64,000 bases of DNA from Hyparrhenia diplandra (GCA_015847255.1 JADLZK010009026.1:744001-808000), one strand, 5' to 3'; shown: positions 1 through 11,374, numbered from the stretch's first letter. Notes: a model not told the origin generated them from the sequence alone. Program-made: numbers and translations.

Positions 1-229
1 TGTTCATCCAACTGTTTGCAATCGAGTCCAAAACCGGAGCCACTATGTCGCCCTGAGGTGTACCTCTTGTGTTGCTAGGCATAAGAGTTAAGAACCGCAG
101 TTTTATTGTTTGGCTGCTGCTCTCAATCCAATCTTTCATATTTCTGTTTTGTTTCACAAACTGTGGCTGGGGGGAGCTGGGGATATGCGATCGTGGTGAG
201 CTAAATGGATTTTTGTAAACCTTTAGATG

Positions 230-640
230 TCATGTTGTGTGTCCATGGCGGAGTCGGAGATGAATGCTTTAGTTTGGAGCAGCTGGGGGTTGGGGATATG
301 AGCTGGACACCTACCTTGGTGCGTCAACATAATCCCAAGTTAGTATTTTTGCCAGAGACTATATATGATTAGTGAAACTCACGTCAGATCCACGTTTGTA
401 GATTAGGTTTGAAAGGATTCTTAGTAGTTGATAGTAATGGTAAAAGAGGTGATCTTGCTCTGTTTTGGGATTAGACTTCAATAATAGTAGATCTTTGGTC
501 ACTTGGTGAGTAAGGTGACCAATGTATTGATGTGTTGGTGGGTGATGAGCCTATCTCCTGTCCGATCCGTGGAGGGATTTTAAACCACGAGTGGAGGCAT
601 AATCTTTTATTAGCATACGTAGATAGGAGGCAAATCATGG
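230..640 (+). pseudogene. L1-type LINE ORF2 fragment (endonuclease domain), decayed
   Basis: Broken pieces in shifting frames match the start of a plant L1-type ORF2, which encodes an apurinic-like endonuclease that nicks target DNA for retrotransposition. From ATG at 260 the peptide reads MNALVWSSWGLG, close to the usual plant LINE start. At 316-372 LVRQHNPKLVFLPETIYD then a stop includes the conserved LxET with the catalytic Glu. At about 400-474 RLGLKGFLVVDSNGK continues to a GDLALFWD motif and a stop. No reverse transcriptase follows, so the copy is cut off at its 3' side. It lies on the opposite strand to the LINE at 3.8-5.6 kb. The family assignment rests on motif memory only, and the edges are approximate. 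Confidence 0.55.
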
Positions 641-1186
641 CACAGATTAGAACAACAGGCAACAGTACAAGGGCATTTCTCAATACATCTTTCTACGCAC
701 AAGGATTCATGGCTGATCTCCCTGCATATGGTGGTTGATTGTTCGATCGGAGGTCAAGTGGTTAACCTACGATAGCCACTATATGTATAATGTTGGCTGA
801 CATCTACATTTACCAGGCACATCTTTTATTAGCACAATCTGTTCTGAGAGCCATCATTGCGTATTTTGTTATTTTATACAATTTTATAATTTTGCGTGGT
901 ATTTCATATTAACTATATATACGCAAAGGAGACCCACACACCTATATACATGACAAATCCATGAACTTTCATATTAGCAGCGGCAACACTGGAGGCATTC
1001 AGAACGGATGGAATAGAGTTGACTGGTGTAGCAACTGTAAAAAGTCTATATGAAACTACATTTGACCAATCTGCTGGGCAAGCATTAGTCAAGCAAAGTT
1101 GGCGTTGTTTTATTCAGAGAAAAAGGTGTTCCCCTGCTGTTTTCCCATGAATGAATGGAGCACTCACAGCTGGCGCATCCATGTAG
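641..1186. other. Unassigned stretch before the first CACTA element
   Basis: I see no recognisable gene. A 58-codon open stretch at 977-1150 (+), preceded by an AG that could be a splice acceptor, reads like coding sequence, for example GVATVKSLYETTFDQSAGQ, but I cannot assign it. It ends 37 bases before the CACTA element. It could be a fragment of a host gene or of another transposon. Confidence 0.25.
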
Positions 1187-2247
1187 CACTACTACAGAAT
1201 TGATTTTACGAGGCACTTGGAAAAGATTTTCCGTGGCGGGCATTTAAAAACCGCCACGGTTAATACCTCAATTAACCGTGGCGGTTATTATTTATTAACC
1301 GTGGCGGTTTTAATAACCGCCACGGTAAATCGATTAACCGTGGCGGTTATTTTTAAAAGCCCGCCACGGTTAATACCAGACCAGTAGCTGGCCCATTTAA
1401 GCCCGATAACGGAGTCCAAAGATATATATCACAGGCCTTTAGGGTTTCTTCACTGCCTCTAACACTCTGGACACCAACTCTCCTCTCCACTCCCACCAAC
1501 TCTCCTCTCCACTCCCACCAACTCTCCTCTCCACTCCCGGACACCGACTCTCCTCTCCAACTCCTCCCGGATCGACGCACCTCCAGCGAGCGAGCGATGG
1601 CGTCTTGCGAGGGGGCGCTGCGCTGACCGCGGCGGCCGCTGGCGGGGCTGGCGGCGACGGCTGTCGCGGCTACGGAGTGGGCGAGCGCCAGCGCGGGCGG
1701 GCACGGCGGCGACAGCGCGGCCGCGGCTCGGGCACGGCGCGGCGACGGGCTGAAGCTTCGCGTGTTCGAGGTGGCGGCGGCGGCGGCGCGACTTGCATCG
1801 TGAAGGCGGACGGGCAAGGATCTGCGCGGGCGGCCCGGCGCTCCTCCTCGAGATCTGGCGGGCGGGCGGCTCCTCCCCTCTTCCCCGAGATCGGCTGCGT
1901 GGAGATGGATCCGGTGGCTGGGCTGCCGGCGGCGTTCCTCCTCGGCGTTCCTCTTCCCGAGATCCCGCGGCGGCGGGCGTAAAGCGGTGCCCGTGGCAGA
2001 TGACAGGCCGCCGGGCCCGCTTAGGTTTCATTTCTGATTTTTTTTTTTATTTTTTTTAGTTATTAACCGTGGCGGGCATTTGCCCGCCACGGGAAAATCG
2101 ACCATTTTCTGTGACCCTTCGTCCGTGGCGGAAAAAAATATCCGCCACGGAAAATCGACCATTTTTCGTGACCCTTCGTCCGTGGCGGAAAAAAACCGCC
2201 GCGGAAAAGGTTTTTGCCCGCCACGGAAGATCATTTATGTAGTAGTG
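1187..2247. mobile_element. Non-autonomous CACTA element 1, complete, TSD TAG
   Basis: The element begins CACTACTACA and ends with the exact reverse complement TGTAGTAGTG. It is flanked by TAG on both sides (1184-1186 and 2248-2250), the 3-bp duplication expected of CACTA (En/Spm) transposons. Both arms carry many direct and inverted copies of the subterminal motif CCGTGGCGG(T/G), thought to bind the transposase. The 1.06-kb element has no transposase, so it would depend on one supplied elsewhere. The middle (about 1440-2030) is very GC-rich and unrelated to the interiors of the other CACTA copies here. Overlapping GC-rich frames there look like chance. The element is probably the derivative of a larger one. 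Confidence 0.93.
1472..1567. repeat. 22-bp tandem repeat inside CACTA element 1
   Basis: About four head-to-tail copies of a unit close to CACCAACTCTCCTCTCC plus ACTCC are seen. The last copies vary (CGGACACCGACTC). The array lies at the left edge of the GC-rich cargo. Confidence 0.8.
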
Positions 2248-2786
2248 TAGGTCTCCAAACGAGCTCGTTCTAACTGCGTTCCTGGTGTTTCCTATTTCCA
2301 TAGACAATTGTTTTTCTCTACCATTGGATTGTCTCTCCTAATCTTTGGTGACAAAGTGACCACTATTGCACGTATATACTCAAACATGCTCAACGTAAGA
2401 GATGGATTGGGATACCGCCGAACAGTGTCTCAGGAATGATGATGAGGCTTGCTTCCTCAAGTGAAGATGGAGAATTATTTATAGGGAATGGTTCATTGAC
2501 ATGTGTATAGATCTGCAAGATATGAGCATTACGGGGCAACCAAATGGGCACACGCTTTCTATCATTTCCCTTTTGTGTAGAGGAGTCAATGTGCATTTAG
2601 TTGCCCATGGTTAAGACCTGACGACACACAGACTCTGATATAAGACAACAGATGCAGTAACTAAAGAGCCACACACTACACACCGATTGAGTTTGGATCA
2701 GACATTTGTGTCGGCTTAGGTGGTGTCAGGAATTCAAGCTCCTTCCGCTATGTTTTTGCTATTTTGTCTACTATGTGATCTCTTGA
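2248..2786. other. Spacer between two CACTA elements
   Basis: No gene is supported. Short blocks match other parts of the window: about 2265-2335 resembles 6150-6235 (both with GTGTTTCCTATTT), and about 2708-2740 with GGTGTCAGGAATTC resembles 6545-6570 and 18020-18045. The spacer is therefore probably a diverged copy of a local repeat. Confidence 0.4.
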
Positions 2787-3747
2787 CACTACTACATTAT
2801 TTATTAATGACGGCGTCATTTTATGATTACGGTGGCGGTTTTTGGAACCGCCACCAAGCTTGGGTCACGGTTAATTGCTGAATTAACTGTGGCGGGTTTC
2901 AAAACCAACCACCGTTTATCAAAAAAAAAAAAATAAAGAAAAAAAAAAAAACCCTAACCTAATGGGCCCGCCGCCATCGCCGGATCCGACCCGCCCGCTG
3001 GATCCGAAGGCGAAGGTCGCCACCGGCTGGATCAGGCCGTCTCGTGCCGCCACGCGCCGGATTCGGCCTCCCCATGGCGGATCTGCCTTCCTCCCCTGAG
3101 GCCGGCCGAAGATCTGGTCGGGGCCGCCTCGCCGCGTGTCGTGGTCGCCGCTTGCGTCGCCATGGGCGAAAAAAGAGTTGCACCAGCGCCAGTGGGAGAG
3201 GTGGTCGCCCCACGCCAAGACCGATGGAGCCGCGCGCGCGCCGATGGAGGCGGCCGCCCCGCGCCCCGCACTGGTGGGAGCTGCCCTGGCGCCCGGACGC
3301 CATGCAACCGGAGAGGGAGGGAAGGGTAGGGGGTGCCGTTGGAGAGGAAGGGGAGGGGTGGAGCCGATCCTCTATGTCGTGGCTAGATGCGCAAGGGAGG
3401 GAGGGGAGGAGCCTGTTGGGGGAGAGAGGAGAAGTGAGAACTTCGGCTATGAGGGAAATGTGGGAGGTGAGATGAAACCCTAGGTTTGGTTTGTGTGCTC
3501 GTTTTTATACGACAAAGGTGTTATTTTGCTCGGCATCTGGTATATTGGGCTGGAAAATATTATCGGGCTAGGCCAGATTAACCATGGCGGTTTTTTATAT
3601 AAACCGCCTTGGTTGATACATTTACCGTGGATTAATTCAACAAACCAGCCATGGTTAATCATAGCATTTGCCGTGGGCGGGTTTTTTCAAAAACCTGCAC
3701 GGTTAATGAAATCCAAGTGCCTTGTAAAAGTTTTTTTTTTAGTAGTG
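2787..3747. mobile_element. Non-autonomous CACTA element 2, complete, TSD TGA
   Basis: The left end reads CACTACTACATTATT and the right end reads TTTAGTAGTG. TGA flanks both ends (2784-2786 and 3748-3750). The arms carry degenerate copies of the CCGTGGCGG subterminal motif seen in element 1, such as GGTGGCGGTTT near 2830 and ACCATGGCGGTT near 3581. The 0.96-kb element has no transposase. Its GC-rich centre (about 2960-3470) differs from that of element 1. Arm divergence suggests it is the older of the two. Confidence 0.9.
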
Positions 3748-3814
3748 TGATGGCAGTCAGGAGGCATTTTGTGTTGGATGATAGCACGACCAGCGCTCAA
3801 ACCAAACTCTCTTT

Positions 3815-5555
3815 TTTGTTTTCAGGAAACTGAAGGTGCCGAGGCCCCTACAGGGCAAACTTTATTGAAATAAAACAAAGTACAAATACACAAACAGTTT
3901 AACCGAGAGAAAGAGCAAAGAGACTGAGATTAGGAAACAAAGTAAGAGACAAAGAAAATAAAGCACAAAAAACTCTACTTAGGTCGGCTGGAGTGATTCT
4001 ATCCATTGATAAAAAAACTGAGGAGGAACTGGTTTTAATTCTTAGCGCCACCAAGCCTAATTCTTCAAAGAAGTTTCTTTTGTAGTTTTGGATGGAGAGC
4101 TGAATTCCATCAAAAATCAAAGCATTCCGCGCTTTCCAAATGGTCCAACTAATCAAAATGAGTGCTTCCATGAAGAACCGTGACTGGGTTCTCATGGCAT
4201 CAAGTTTCCGTAAGACCTCATCATCAGTGACCTCCAACTTGATCAAACCCCAACACTGCTGAGCAAAGGGGCAATGAAAGAACAAGTGCTCCAGGGTTTC
4301 CTCTGTATTTTGTCTACAGGGCACACAATTGTAGCTGGGAAGGACCATGCTTTCTTCTAAGAATATTTCATGAGCTTAGGCTATCATTGATGAGTAACCA
4401 AGCAAACATTTTGTGTTTAGGTTGAAAAAAGCATTTCCAAAGCCATCTTATGGAGGGGTGTGTTGGAGAGTGCCCGACAAGGTTTCTCTAAACTCTAGCT
4501 GTGGAGTATCTTGGGACTCCATGAAAGTAGACCCAGACATCTTTTTCGGTGACCAGTTGAGTGTTATGCATTAACTGGGCAATATCTTGCATCTAGTCAA
4601 AAGCCTACTCTAACAGCGGTAGATTAAAGACATCTACAATTTCATTTGCCTCAAAGATGCTGTGAACCAAGGATTTCTTTTTCTTTTTCTTTTTTTGTGC
4701 AAAAGAGAAGCATTGAGGGAAAGAGAATTGTAGTTCATGGCCTGACCACTTGTCTTGCCAAAACATGCATGAAAGACCATCCCTGACAGCCATTTCTTTG
4801 AATTTGGGAAGGAGCTTTAGAATATCTCGTCACCAGAAGGAGCCTTTTCTGGTGATACCTGACAGTAGGCCATTGCTATAATGTTTTCCCAAACAATATT
4901 GACCAATGGGATATCTGTTTTGTTAAAGAACTTGTCGAGGTTTTTCATCAACAATGCCTGATTTTCAAGCTCAATATCAATGATTCCAAGACCTCCTTCC
5001 TACTTTGGAGTTCTGACCATTTTTCAGGTAGCCTTTGGATGAGAGCCAGCATTGGAGCCCCTCCACAGACAATGCTTTCCGAATTGTTGTCTATTTGCTT
5101 AATAACAGTTTTTGGGATTTCGTGGTGCACATATAGTATGTAGGCATTGCAGAAAGAACTGCAATTGTAATCTGCAGCCGGCCAGCCTGGTTGTGGAGAG
5201 AGCTTATGCCACCAAGCCTTCTTTCACATTTATTAACTAGTGGGAAGAAATCATGGACCTTTGGCTTGGTTATCCCCAAAGGAAGCCCCAGGTAAGTGAA
5301 AGGAAAGGGCGCCTTGGAGCAACCAAATGTTCTGGCCAGATGATCAAGTTTCTCTTCTGTTATGTTGATGGGCAGCATCATTGTTTCTTTTTAAAAAAAA
5401 AAAACTGCCTTGAATCTGCCTCCAGGATAAGGAGTGTGTCATCTGCATATTGAATCACTAGAAAATCCTTAGATGCTTGTAGGGGAATTGGAAGTTTCAG
5501 AAGGTTCATGTTCTTTGCTCTGTTAACAAGTGTTTGAAGGAATTTTTTTGGGCCT
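3815..5555 (-). pseudogene. L1-type LINE ORF2, 5'-truncated: RT C-terminal half and zf-RVT region
   Basis: Read on the minus strand this is the 3' part of a plant non-LTR retrotransposon. The first recognisable piece (about 5555-5455) reads LQTLVNRAKNMNLLKLPIPL. The RT catalytic box QYADDTLLILEADS follows, with the YADD codons at 5438-5449. Next come the thumb-like block FTYLGLPLG (near 5290), GRLQITIAVLSAMPTYYMC (near 5150) and the C-terminal cysteine/histidine-rich zf-RVT region (4348-3899) with TLEHLFFHCPFAQQCW. RT, linker and tail are in several frames with stops. Endonuclease and RT fingers are missing, as is usual for 5' truncation at insertion. After the stop at 3899 an AATAAA-like signal and an A-rich tail can be read on the minus strand. 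Confidence 0.85.
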
Positions 5556-5799
5556 CCAAACGGTGATCAGGTGCTGGATGGGCATGACCCTTGGATTGGT
5601 GTGATGACATGACAGTGGGTGAAGAAACTTAGATGACTCATAGTCCTGCTTGCATCAGTAGATAGTGATGTTAGAGCAAGATCAAATGCAGATAACTATC
5701 ATGACAACGTCATCATGTTAGACAGCTTAAACAAACGTGATGTCATTAACATCATTTGCTTCTATCAGCAAGACATTTTACATTGAACAGAAAAACAAG
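5556..5799. other. Short unassigned spacer
   Basis: No coding or repeat signature was recognised between the LINE truncation point and the SINE-like unit. Confidence 0.4.
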
Positions 5800-5945
5800 T
5801 TGGCAACGAGCGCGTAGCTCGTTTCGCCAGCAGCATGAGTTGTGCGCTCGGCCACCCGGGTTCGATCCCGGTGCCCACTGTGCTTCCACGTACAGTGCAT
5901 GTGCATGAGAAGGAGGAGCAATTCACCGGTTAAAAAAACATAAAA
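5800..5945 (+). mobile_element. tRNA-derived SINE-like element
   Basis: A polymerase III B box GGTTCGATCCC lies at 5859-5869, and an A-box-like GCGTAGCTCGTTT lies about 45 bases upstream. That is the internal promoter geometry of a tRNA-derived SINE. A tRNA-unrelated body and an A-rich tail (TTAAAAAAACATAAAAAC) follow. It does not fold as a functional tRNA because the acceptor arms do not pair and there is no clear anticodon loop. I could not define a target duplication, so the boundaries are approximate. Confidence 0.5.
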
Positions 5946-6339
5946 ACAAGTTTGATGTGTAATGTGTCTAGCTATTATTTGGGTTTGAGTTGTTAGCAGC
6001 ATCATTTTGTCCTAATGAGGTTTGCTAGATTCCCTTGTGTGCAATTGTCGTAGTTGTAATGCCAAGTTCTCGGCCAGTGCACGCATCTTTTCTTTGGCTT
6101 CTCCACCACTGCATGCAGGTTCTCTTGGTAATATATATCTGCATAAATTGTAGCTGGCTCCCGCGTGTTTCCTATTTTCCAAAGAATGTGTTCTCCCTTC
6201 CTTTGGTTTGTCTTTCATTCTCTCATATATGTTTTTCATTATCTTGATTGATATACATGTTCAAAATAAAACTGTCCTTTTTTTTTTTTTCAACGTTCTA
6301 ACTAATATATACATATAAAAAAAGGCCCAGGTCACATAT
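5946..6339. other. Unassigned, AT-rich flank
   Basis: No gene is supported. Positions 6150-6235 share a block with 2265-2335, so a dispersed local repeat is likely. A poly-T tract lies near 6278-6290. Confidence 0.35.
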
Positions 6340-6790
6340 GCTTGCTGATGTATATATAAGGCGACGAGATGCAGTCATGAAGCAATGAAACCGCTGCTGA
6401 CATTTTGTAGCAGTCTGACATCTAGAGTCTGATGTACATATAGACACATACACATTTTGTAGCAGTTCGAGATAGTGCATACTTATGTGACAGATACCGC
6501 GTGACATGTTGATCGTATCTCATTAGGGTGAGATATTGTATAGGCTTAGAAGGTGTCAGGAAATGACCTCAGTGTGCCCTAGTGGTCCTGTAACCGAGCT
6601 TCGTCTCTAGTGACTCTAGATGCAGCTTTGGATCGACTGTGTGTTCTTGAGTTGCGCTTCGTCGAGCTGGTCCAGATGGCCGGTGCATGCTTAGGTCAGT
6701 GGATCTAGGCACGACTAGGTCCATCTTGTTCACCCAAGGTGGGTTGCTGGCTGCAAGCTTGTGCAATGGTTCCAAGCATGGTACCCATGG
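6340..6790. repeat. Diverged direct repeat, copy A (partner 17855-18265)
   Basis: The block shares ordered matches with 17855-18265. Examples are GCGACGAGA and GCAGTCAT near the start, TTGTAGCAG, GTGACAGAT, TCTCATTAGG.TGAGAT, and the CTCAGTGTG.CCTAG block. The two copies flank the Athila-like element at 7311-17234, which inserted between them. No protein family is recognised in either. Confidence 0.7.
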
Positions 6791-7305
6791 TGAAAGAAGC
6801 ATGCAGCCACTTCCCTCTTGATGGGCATCCATTTTGATCGGGAAAACATCCTTGGTAAACTTCAATTGAGAATAAAAATGGAGGCCTTTTTAGGACAAAG
6901 GGTTTAGCACAAAGTATCATTTTAGAAACATCCTTGGTAAACTTCCATTCCGAAGAAAAAAAAATGTCACTTACGCAACAAATTGAAATGATCACCAAGT
7001 ACCAACAACCTTTGCTAACAACTTTAAATACAGCTTAACCGTATACGAATTCATCAATAAAACTTAACCATATACAATTTATTCACAACATAACTTCTCT
7101 AAAACATCTGTTCATAGGGGGTGGGAAATATTGTGTGTATATATACAGTACTGCTCAGAAAGCTCAACAAAACTAACGTTAAATGAGGCACTCCCCAACA
7201 TCCATATATATCACCTCCCACTTTCATGCGCCATTATCCAATTTCATTCCACATCCGCTAGTCATCAGACCCTCATAGGTGCTAAAAACCAAGAGACACA
7301 TGCAT
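6791..7305. other. Unassigned DNA upstream of the Athila-like element
   Basis: An imperfect 60-base direct repeat occurs here: ACATCCTTGGTAAACTTC appears near 6845 and again near 6930. Otherwise the stretch is AT-rich with no gene signature. Confidence 0.35.
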
Positions 7306-7310
7306 GTGAG

Positions 7311-8683
7311 TGTTGGTGTTTCTTACGCACTGAGAGAAATCCCAAAGCGCCACGGAAATACCGTTGTAGCACTTCACCCGGTGGTAAGCGAGGGGTATCG
7401 TATTTTACACAAGGACAGTCGCACAGCTGGCTTTTCAGGTCTATGTCAACCTAAGGCAAGGGTTTGTTTTCTAAGAGTAGCGAGGTATCTATAGGCTAAG
7501 TTTTCCAGGCAGTGATTCCTAAAGTCTGTTGTCTACTCACTTCGGGCACCGGCCCGCTCCCAAATGGGTAGAGTCCGCAATTAGCTCTACGACACGGCCC
7601 GAGCGTGGGGGGGATTTCAATGGACGGACAAGGCTTGTCACGACCAAGCCGCTTACCCCCCTCAACCGTGGGATGCACCGCAAAAAAGGTAGGTGAACGC
7701 TAGTCCAAACACCACGTTTGCACTATTGGTCCGCAGTTCTTGATGTTGGCCAAGGTTCCCGGTCAAAGAGTTCCTTCACTAAGAACTAACGCTCTTAACG
7801 AGACAATCTACCAATCCCGCAAGTCTACAACAGCTAAGAAATATGCGAAGGAAATTAAGTAGCTGCAAGATAATCACAAGACTTCTTACCAAAGTGTAAG
7901 TAGCTTGCAGAGGTACAAGCCAGGGGCGGTACCGACAAAGTACGGCACTCGGTCCTCCTAGGAACCGCGGAACACCGAGAGGCGAACCGGCAACTCCGGG
8001 TAGAAAGAACAAAGCTTCTTTCTAGCTCTTCCCTCTCTCACTCTCTAGAATTAGAAGATAGAATAGAAGAAGTAGTAGAAGAAGAAGAAGATCTAATTCT
8101 ACTCTCTTGCACAAGTGGATTTGGTTTCTCCTTTGAAATTGTAGTGCTTTTGGAGAGGGAGAGAGGGGGGCCTATTTATACACAAGGGGAGGGGCCTAAG
8201 TGCTAAAATCACCCAAACCGTCCCTAGGAAAACCTTCCATGTACGCCAAACCGACCATCCCACGTCGGTTTCACCGCTTTGGAAGGTAGCAAACCGCCTC
8301 CCAAATTTGGGCTCGAACCGCCTCGGCCAGGTGGTGCGCGCCAGGTGGTCTTGCTAGCAAGACCGCCAGTGGCGGCTGGCCGGGGCCGGCGGCTGGGCTT
8401 CCTTGCTCACGAAAAGTTGTAAGGTGGACTTGGCCCGCCGGTTTTTGACGTTTTGCTTCGATTCTTGTTTGGGCTTGCTCTTTGCTCCTTTGGGCCTTTT
8501 TCCATTTGTTGATTTTATTTCTTTTTTCTTTGTCTTTTTGGCCCAAAGTGATCATCCTTGAATTTGTACCTGCAAGTCCAAATAAACACCAAAACTTTGG
8601 AATATGTTAGTTGAAATCCCTACTTCTAGGTTGTTTTGGTGTTATGTTGGCGGTATTTAATTTGTCGTTGGTTACCGTCAACA
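7311..8683 (-). repeat. 3' LTR of element 1
   Basis: Read on the minus strand it starts TGTTGACGGTAACC and ends ACACCAACA, so TG and CA termini are present. It is 1373 bp against 1355 bp for its partner. It also holds a GAA-rich tract near 8065-8095. Confidence 0.93.
8173..8180 (-). promoter_or_regulatory. TATA box in 3' LTR of element 1
   Basis: TATAAATA on the minus strand is preceded by a G/C-poor spacer and followed by pyrimidine-rich sequence. The same site exists in the 5' LTR. Confidence 0.6.
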
Positions 8684-8702
8684 AACTCCCCACACTTAGC
8701 CC
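8684..8702 (-). promoter_or_regulatory. Polypurine tract of element 1
   Basis: On the minus strand the sequence GCTAAGTGTGGGGAGTT directly abuts the TGTTGA start of the 3' LTR, the position of the plus-strand primer. Confidence 0.75.
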
Positions 8703-10351
8703 TTTACTGCGTCCTCGAAAGTGAAGGCCGCGAGGACTAAGTGGTTCAATCTCCAAGATGTAGACATGCATACAAGTTATTCCAGGCCTCACCGCCTTGT
8801 GAGCATTCATGGTGGCTACCAAACTATCTTAGAACAATTGAGCAATGGAATAGCATGAACTTCTATCTTCTTGCTACTACTCATGCGCAAAGACTTGGTA
8901 AGTTTTTTGAATTTTTGAAAGAAATAGCATTGCTCTTTATGGTATTGACTCTCACAAAAATCACTCTTGAATTTTCCTCTCAAAGCACTCTTGTTTGTAT
9001 CACTCTCACTCATCCTATTTTTGCAGGGTTTTTGTGGATCTTTGAATGGAGTGATGCATACGTACCTCTGCATGTTTTGTCGGGTCAAGCTCGGATCGTT
9101 GGAGGGAAGGGCCATACCCTTAGATCGAAAATGTGCAAAAGTGTGTGGATAGTTTATATATTTTCTTTGTGGTTACTCCTTGACTCATGATCTTTTTTTT
9201 TTCCTTTCTTTTTTTTGTATGCTTACGGAGAGATACAAGCTACTTTTCTTTTCTTTCTTTCTTTTTTTTTTTTTTGGAGATGTGGGCTCTACTAAGCCCT
9301 CGGACACATGTCCATTATTCATCTCTTATTTTTTTTTTTCTTTTTTTACGTAGCCACATATCTTTCTTTCTCTCTGCATTTTCTTGATAACAGGAGGTGA
9401 TCATGGCATGAATGGAGTATTTATTTGGTGGATGGTGAATATGCATGTTGTGCGCAATTCTCATTATGAGAACCTGGCGTGTATATGTGGGTGTACGTGT
9501 TTTCGATCTTGGGAGTATGAGCCTCTCTCAACGCGGATCAACGGAGCCCGACAAAACTCAATGCGTAGGGAAGCGACTATAGTGGATATTCATGACATTT
9601 TTCGGGCTTTGGTAGGATTTGGCTAAGTCAAACCATGAGCATGCTTTATTTTAAATTTTCGAAGATAAAACCAAGTCTTTTTTTGCGTAAGAGAGCAAGC
9701 GTCAAGTTGTTCTACCGGATCACAAAGATCAATTATTTAGATAAGCATGGGGTCCCTAATGGATAGTTGCTCAACAAAGGTCTTGGTTTTAGCAAGGAAT
9801 AAAATGTATGCATGCCATTTATCAATTGGTAGATATAGAGATGGTTTTTTGCTAATCTTGGTTCAGGGTTTCAACACTTAGATAGATCACAAGTCAAAAT
9901 TTAATTATTAATTACGTACCTTTTGACATGAGCCTCCCCACACTTGTTTTTGTACCTATTTTTAATTTTCTCTTGCACAAGGACAAAAACAAGTGGAGAC
10001 ATAGACAATATAATAATAATAATAAAACTTTATTGAATCATTCAAATTGGGGCACACTTGAAGGAATTACAAAATGATAGAAAGGGAAATACTGAAAATT
10101 AAAACTAGTGCTTGGCGCCTAATTTTTGATAGAGAGGTAGAGCATTCTTATTCGAAAAGGTCAATGAGATCCACCGGCGCTCTACCCCCCTATCTCTCTA
10201 GCGGCGAGCCCGAGCTCCCTCGTGCATGTTAACATGCAGGTGCGCTAGCTTCTTCCTAAGGCGGATATTGGCACTATGCCTTTTCGCTAACCTCGCATCT
10301 AAGGGTTTGGATGAAGCTTGAGAGATCTGCGATTTTCTTCTCAGTACACTT
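8703..10351. other. Long non-coding 3' internal region of element 1
   Basis: AT-rich with several T tracts (9186-9215, 9258-9276, 9330-9345) and an AAT repeat near 10008-10024. A 50-base block at 9276-9327 (GAGATGTGGGCTCT, then GGACACATGTCC and TTATTCATCTCT) also occurs at 31413-31462 in the Athila-related element 3. No protein is supported on either strand. The longest frame here, on the plus strand, is antisense to the element and has no recognisable motif. Confidence 0.6.
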
Positions 10352-10714
10352 TCAATGTAGGACCTGTTTGGGGCTCAATGTCATCCCCAAAGAATCCTTT
10401 TTTGGTTGTCCCCGAACACGTGGTTTGGGAACCTTCTTCCTCCATTCTCCGTTTGGCAATTGTTCTAAGGTGTAAGGGAAACAAGAATCGCCTTTTTGGA
10501 AGTAACTGGAGAGATTCCCTAACAGGTCTTCATCGTATACTATTGTTTCCTCTATGGGGACATTCTCCTTGCCATCTACCTTCCTTTTCTTTGGTGTAGG
10601 AATTTTAGCTGGAGAAGGTAGGAGAGCTAGGTCTCTTTTTGGGGTTTCCCTCTTCTCTAGGTATTTGGAGGCGAAAGTCATGGCTTCCTCTCTATTGAAT
10701 GGTACTAGGGCCAT
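10352..10714 (-). CDS. Extra ORF downstream of integrase, function unknown
   Basis: A 120-residue frame reads MALVPFNREEAMTFASKYLE at the start. It has a basic middle (PTPKKRKVDGKENV, which resembles a monopartite nuclear localisation signal) and a C-terminal PKPRVRGQPKK. It lies between integrase and the 3' LTR, where Athila elements often carry an additional, sometimes called env-like, frame. I see no signal peptide or membrane segment, so nothing here supports an envelope role. It is one of the few frames of this element that is open without interruption. The start is the first Met. The protein could be longer upstream if a frameshift is present. Confidence 0.45.
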   Translation of the reverse strand: MALVPFNREEAMTFASKYLEKRETPKRDLALLPSPAKIPTPKKRKVDGKENVPIEETIVYDEDLLGNLSSYFQKGDSCFPYTLEQLPNGEWRKKVPKPRVRGQPKKDSLGMTLSPKQVLH

Positions 10715-11374
10715 AGGAGGAAGAGAGCCTTGCTGCTGTTCTTGGCTTAGAAGAAGAGGATTTGAGAGGAAGAGAAGAGCAAGAAGGAGAGGTGTGAAGA
10801 AAGGAGAGGAGGAGGGTGGATTTTATAGGACAAACTCTCCTCTCTTTTTTGGGGGTTAAAATCTCGCGAGCGCACCTCACCTTGTAGGTTATGAGAAAGA
10901 GGAAGGCGATGGGCGAAATCCCAGCCCGAACGGAGCCGCCGGCCAGGGTGCGGGCGCACTGTGTGTCTTGTAGCGCACCACCCAAAGGCCCCCCGTCGAG
11001 CTTTTCGGTCACATTCGTTTCCTTTTTCGAAAAGTTTTGAATCGATGTTTGCCACGCCGAGAAACGTTTCCTTTCTTGCTGATCTCTAATTGATCCTCAA
11101 ATTTAAATTTTGAAAATAGCTTATGCTTTGATTAATTTAGAAAGTGTATGTCCTTTGTGTAACAAATGACCAGCATAAATTAAATAAAGTAAAAAGAAAA
11201 TAAAGTAAATACTTTATTTAAAGCAAAGTAAAAATATATAGATAACTTTTATGTTTTATTATTACCTTATATAGGTTCTTTTTTTTTTAGTTGTAACAAT
11301 TTTAATTATAAAGATAAAAATATATATTTTTTTATATGCTGATCATCCTAAATTAATTTTCAAAGCATAAATCT
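10715..11374. other. Spacer between integrase and the extra ORF of element 1
   Basis: The right half (11090-11374) is AT-rich. The left half is GC-rich with overlapping minus-strand frames that carry no recognised motif. It could include the 5' part of the extra ORF or its leader. Confidence 0.35.

Noticed and set aside
977..1150. Coding-like 58-codon frame possibly preceded by a splice acceptor
   Set aside because: No family recognised and no second exon found. Kept only as a remark in the spacer entry.
1230..1375. CRISPR-like spaced repeats
   Set aside because: CCGTGGCGG copies alternate in orientation with AT-rich spacers inside a CACTA element of a plant genome. They are subterminal transposase-binding repeats.
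1353..2031. Overlapping long GC-rich frames on both strands in CACTA element 1
   Set aside because: Arg/Ala/Gly-rich, no domain, and open in several frames at once because stops are rare in GC-rich DNA.
5805..5880. Possible tRNA gene
   Set aside because: Has A and B box-like words but no pairing acceptor stem or anticodon arm. A SINE fits better.
8741..9190. A 149-residue plus-strand frame in element 1
   Set aside because: Antisense to the element's genes, no motif, and located in its AT-rich non-coding 3' region.
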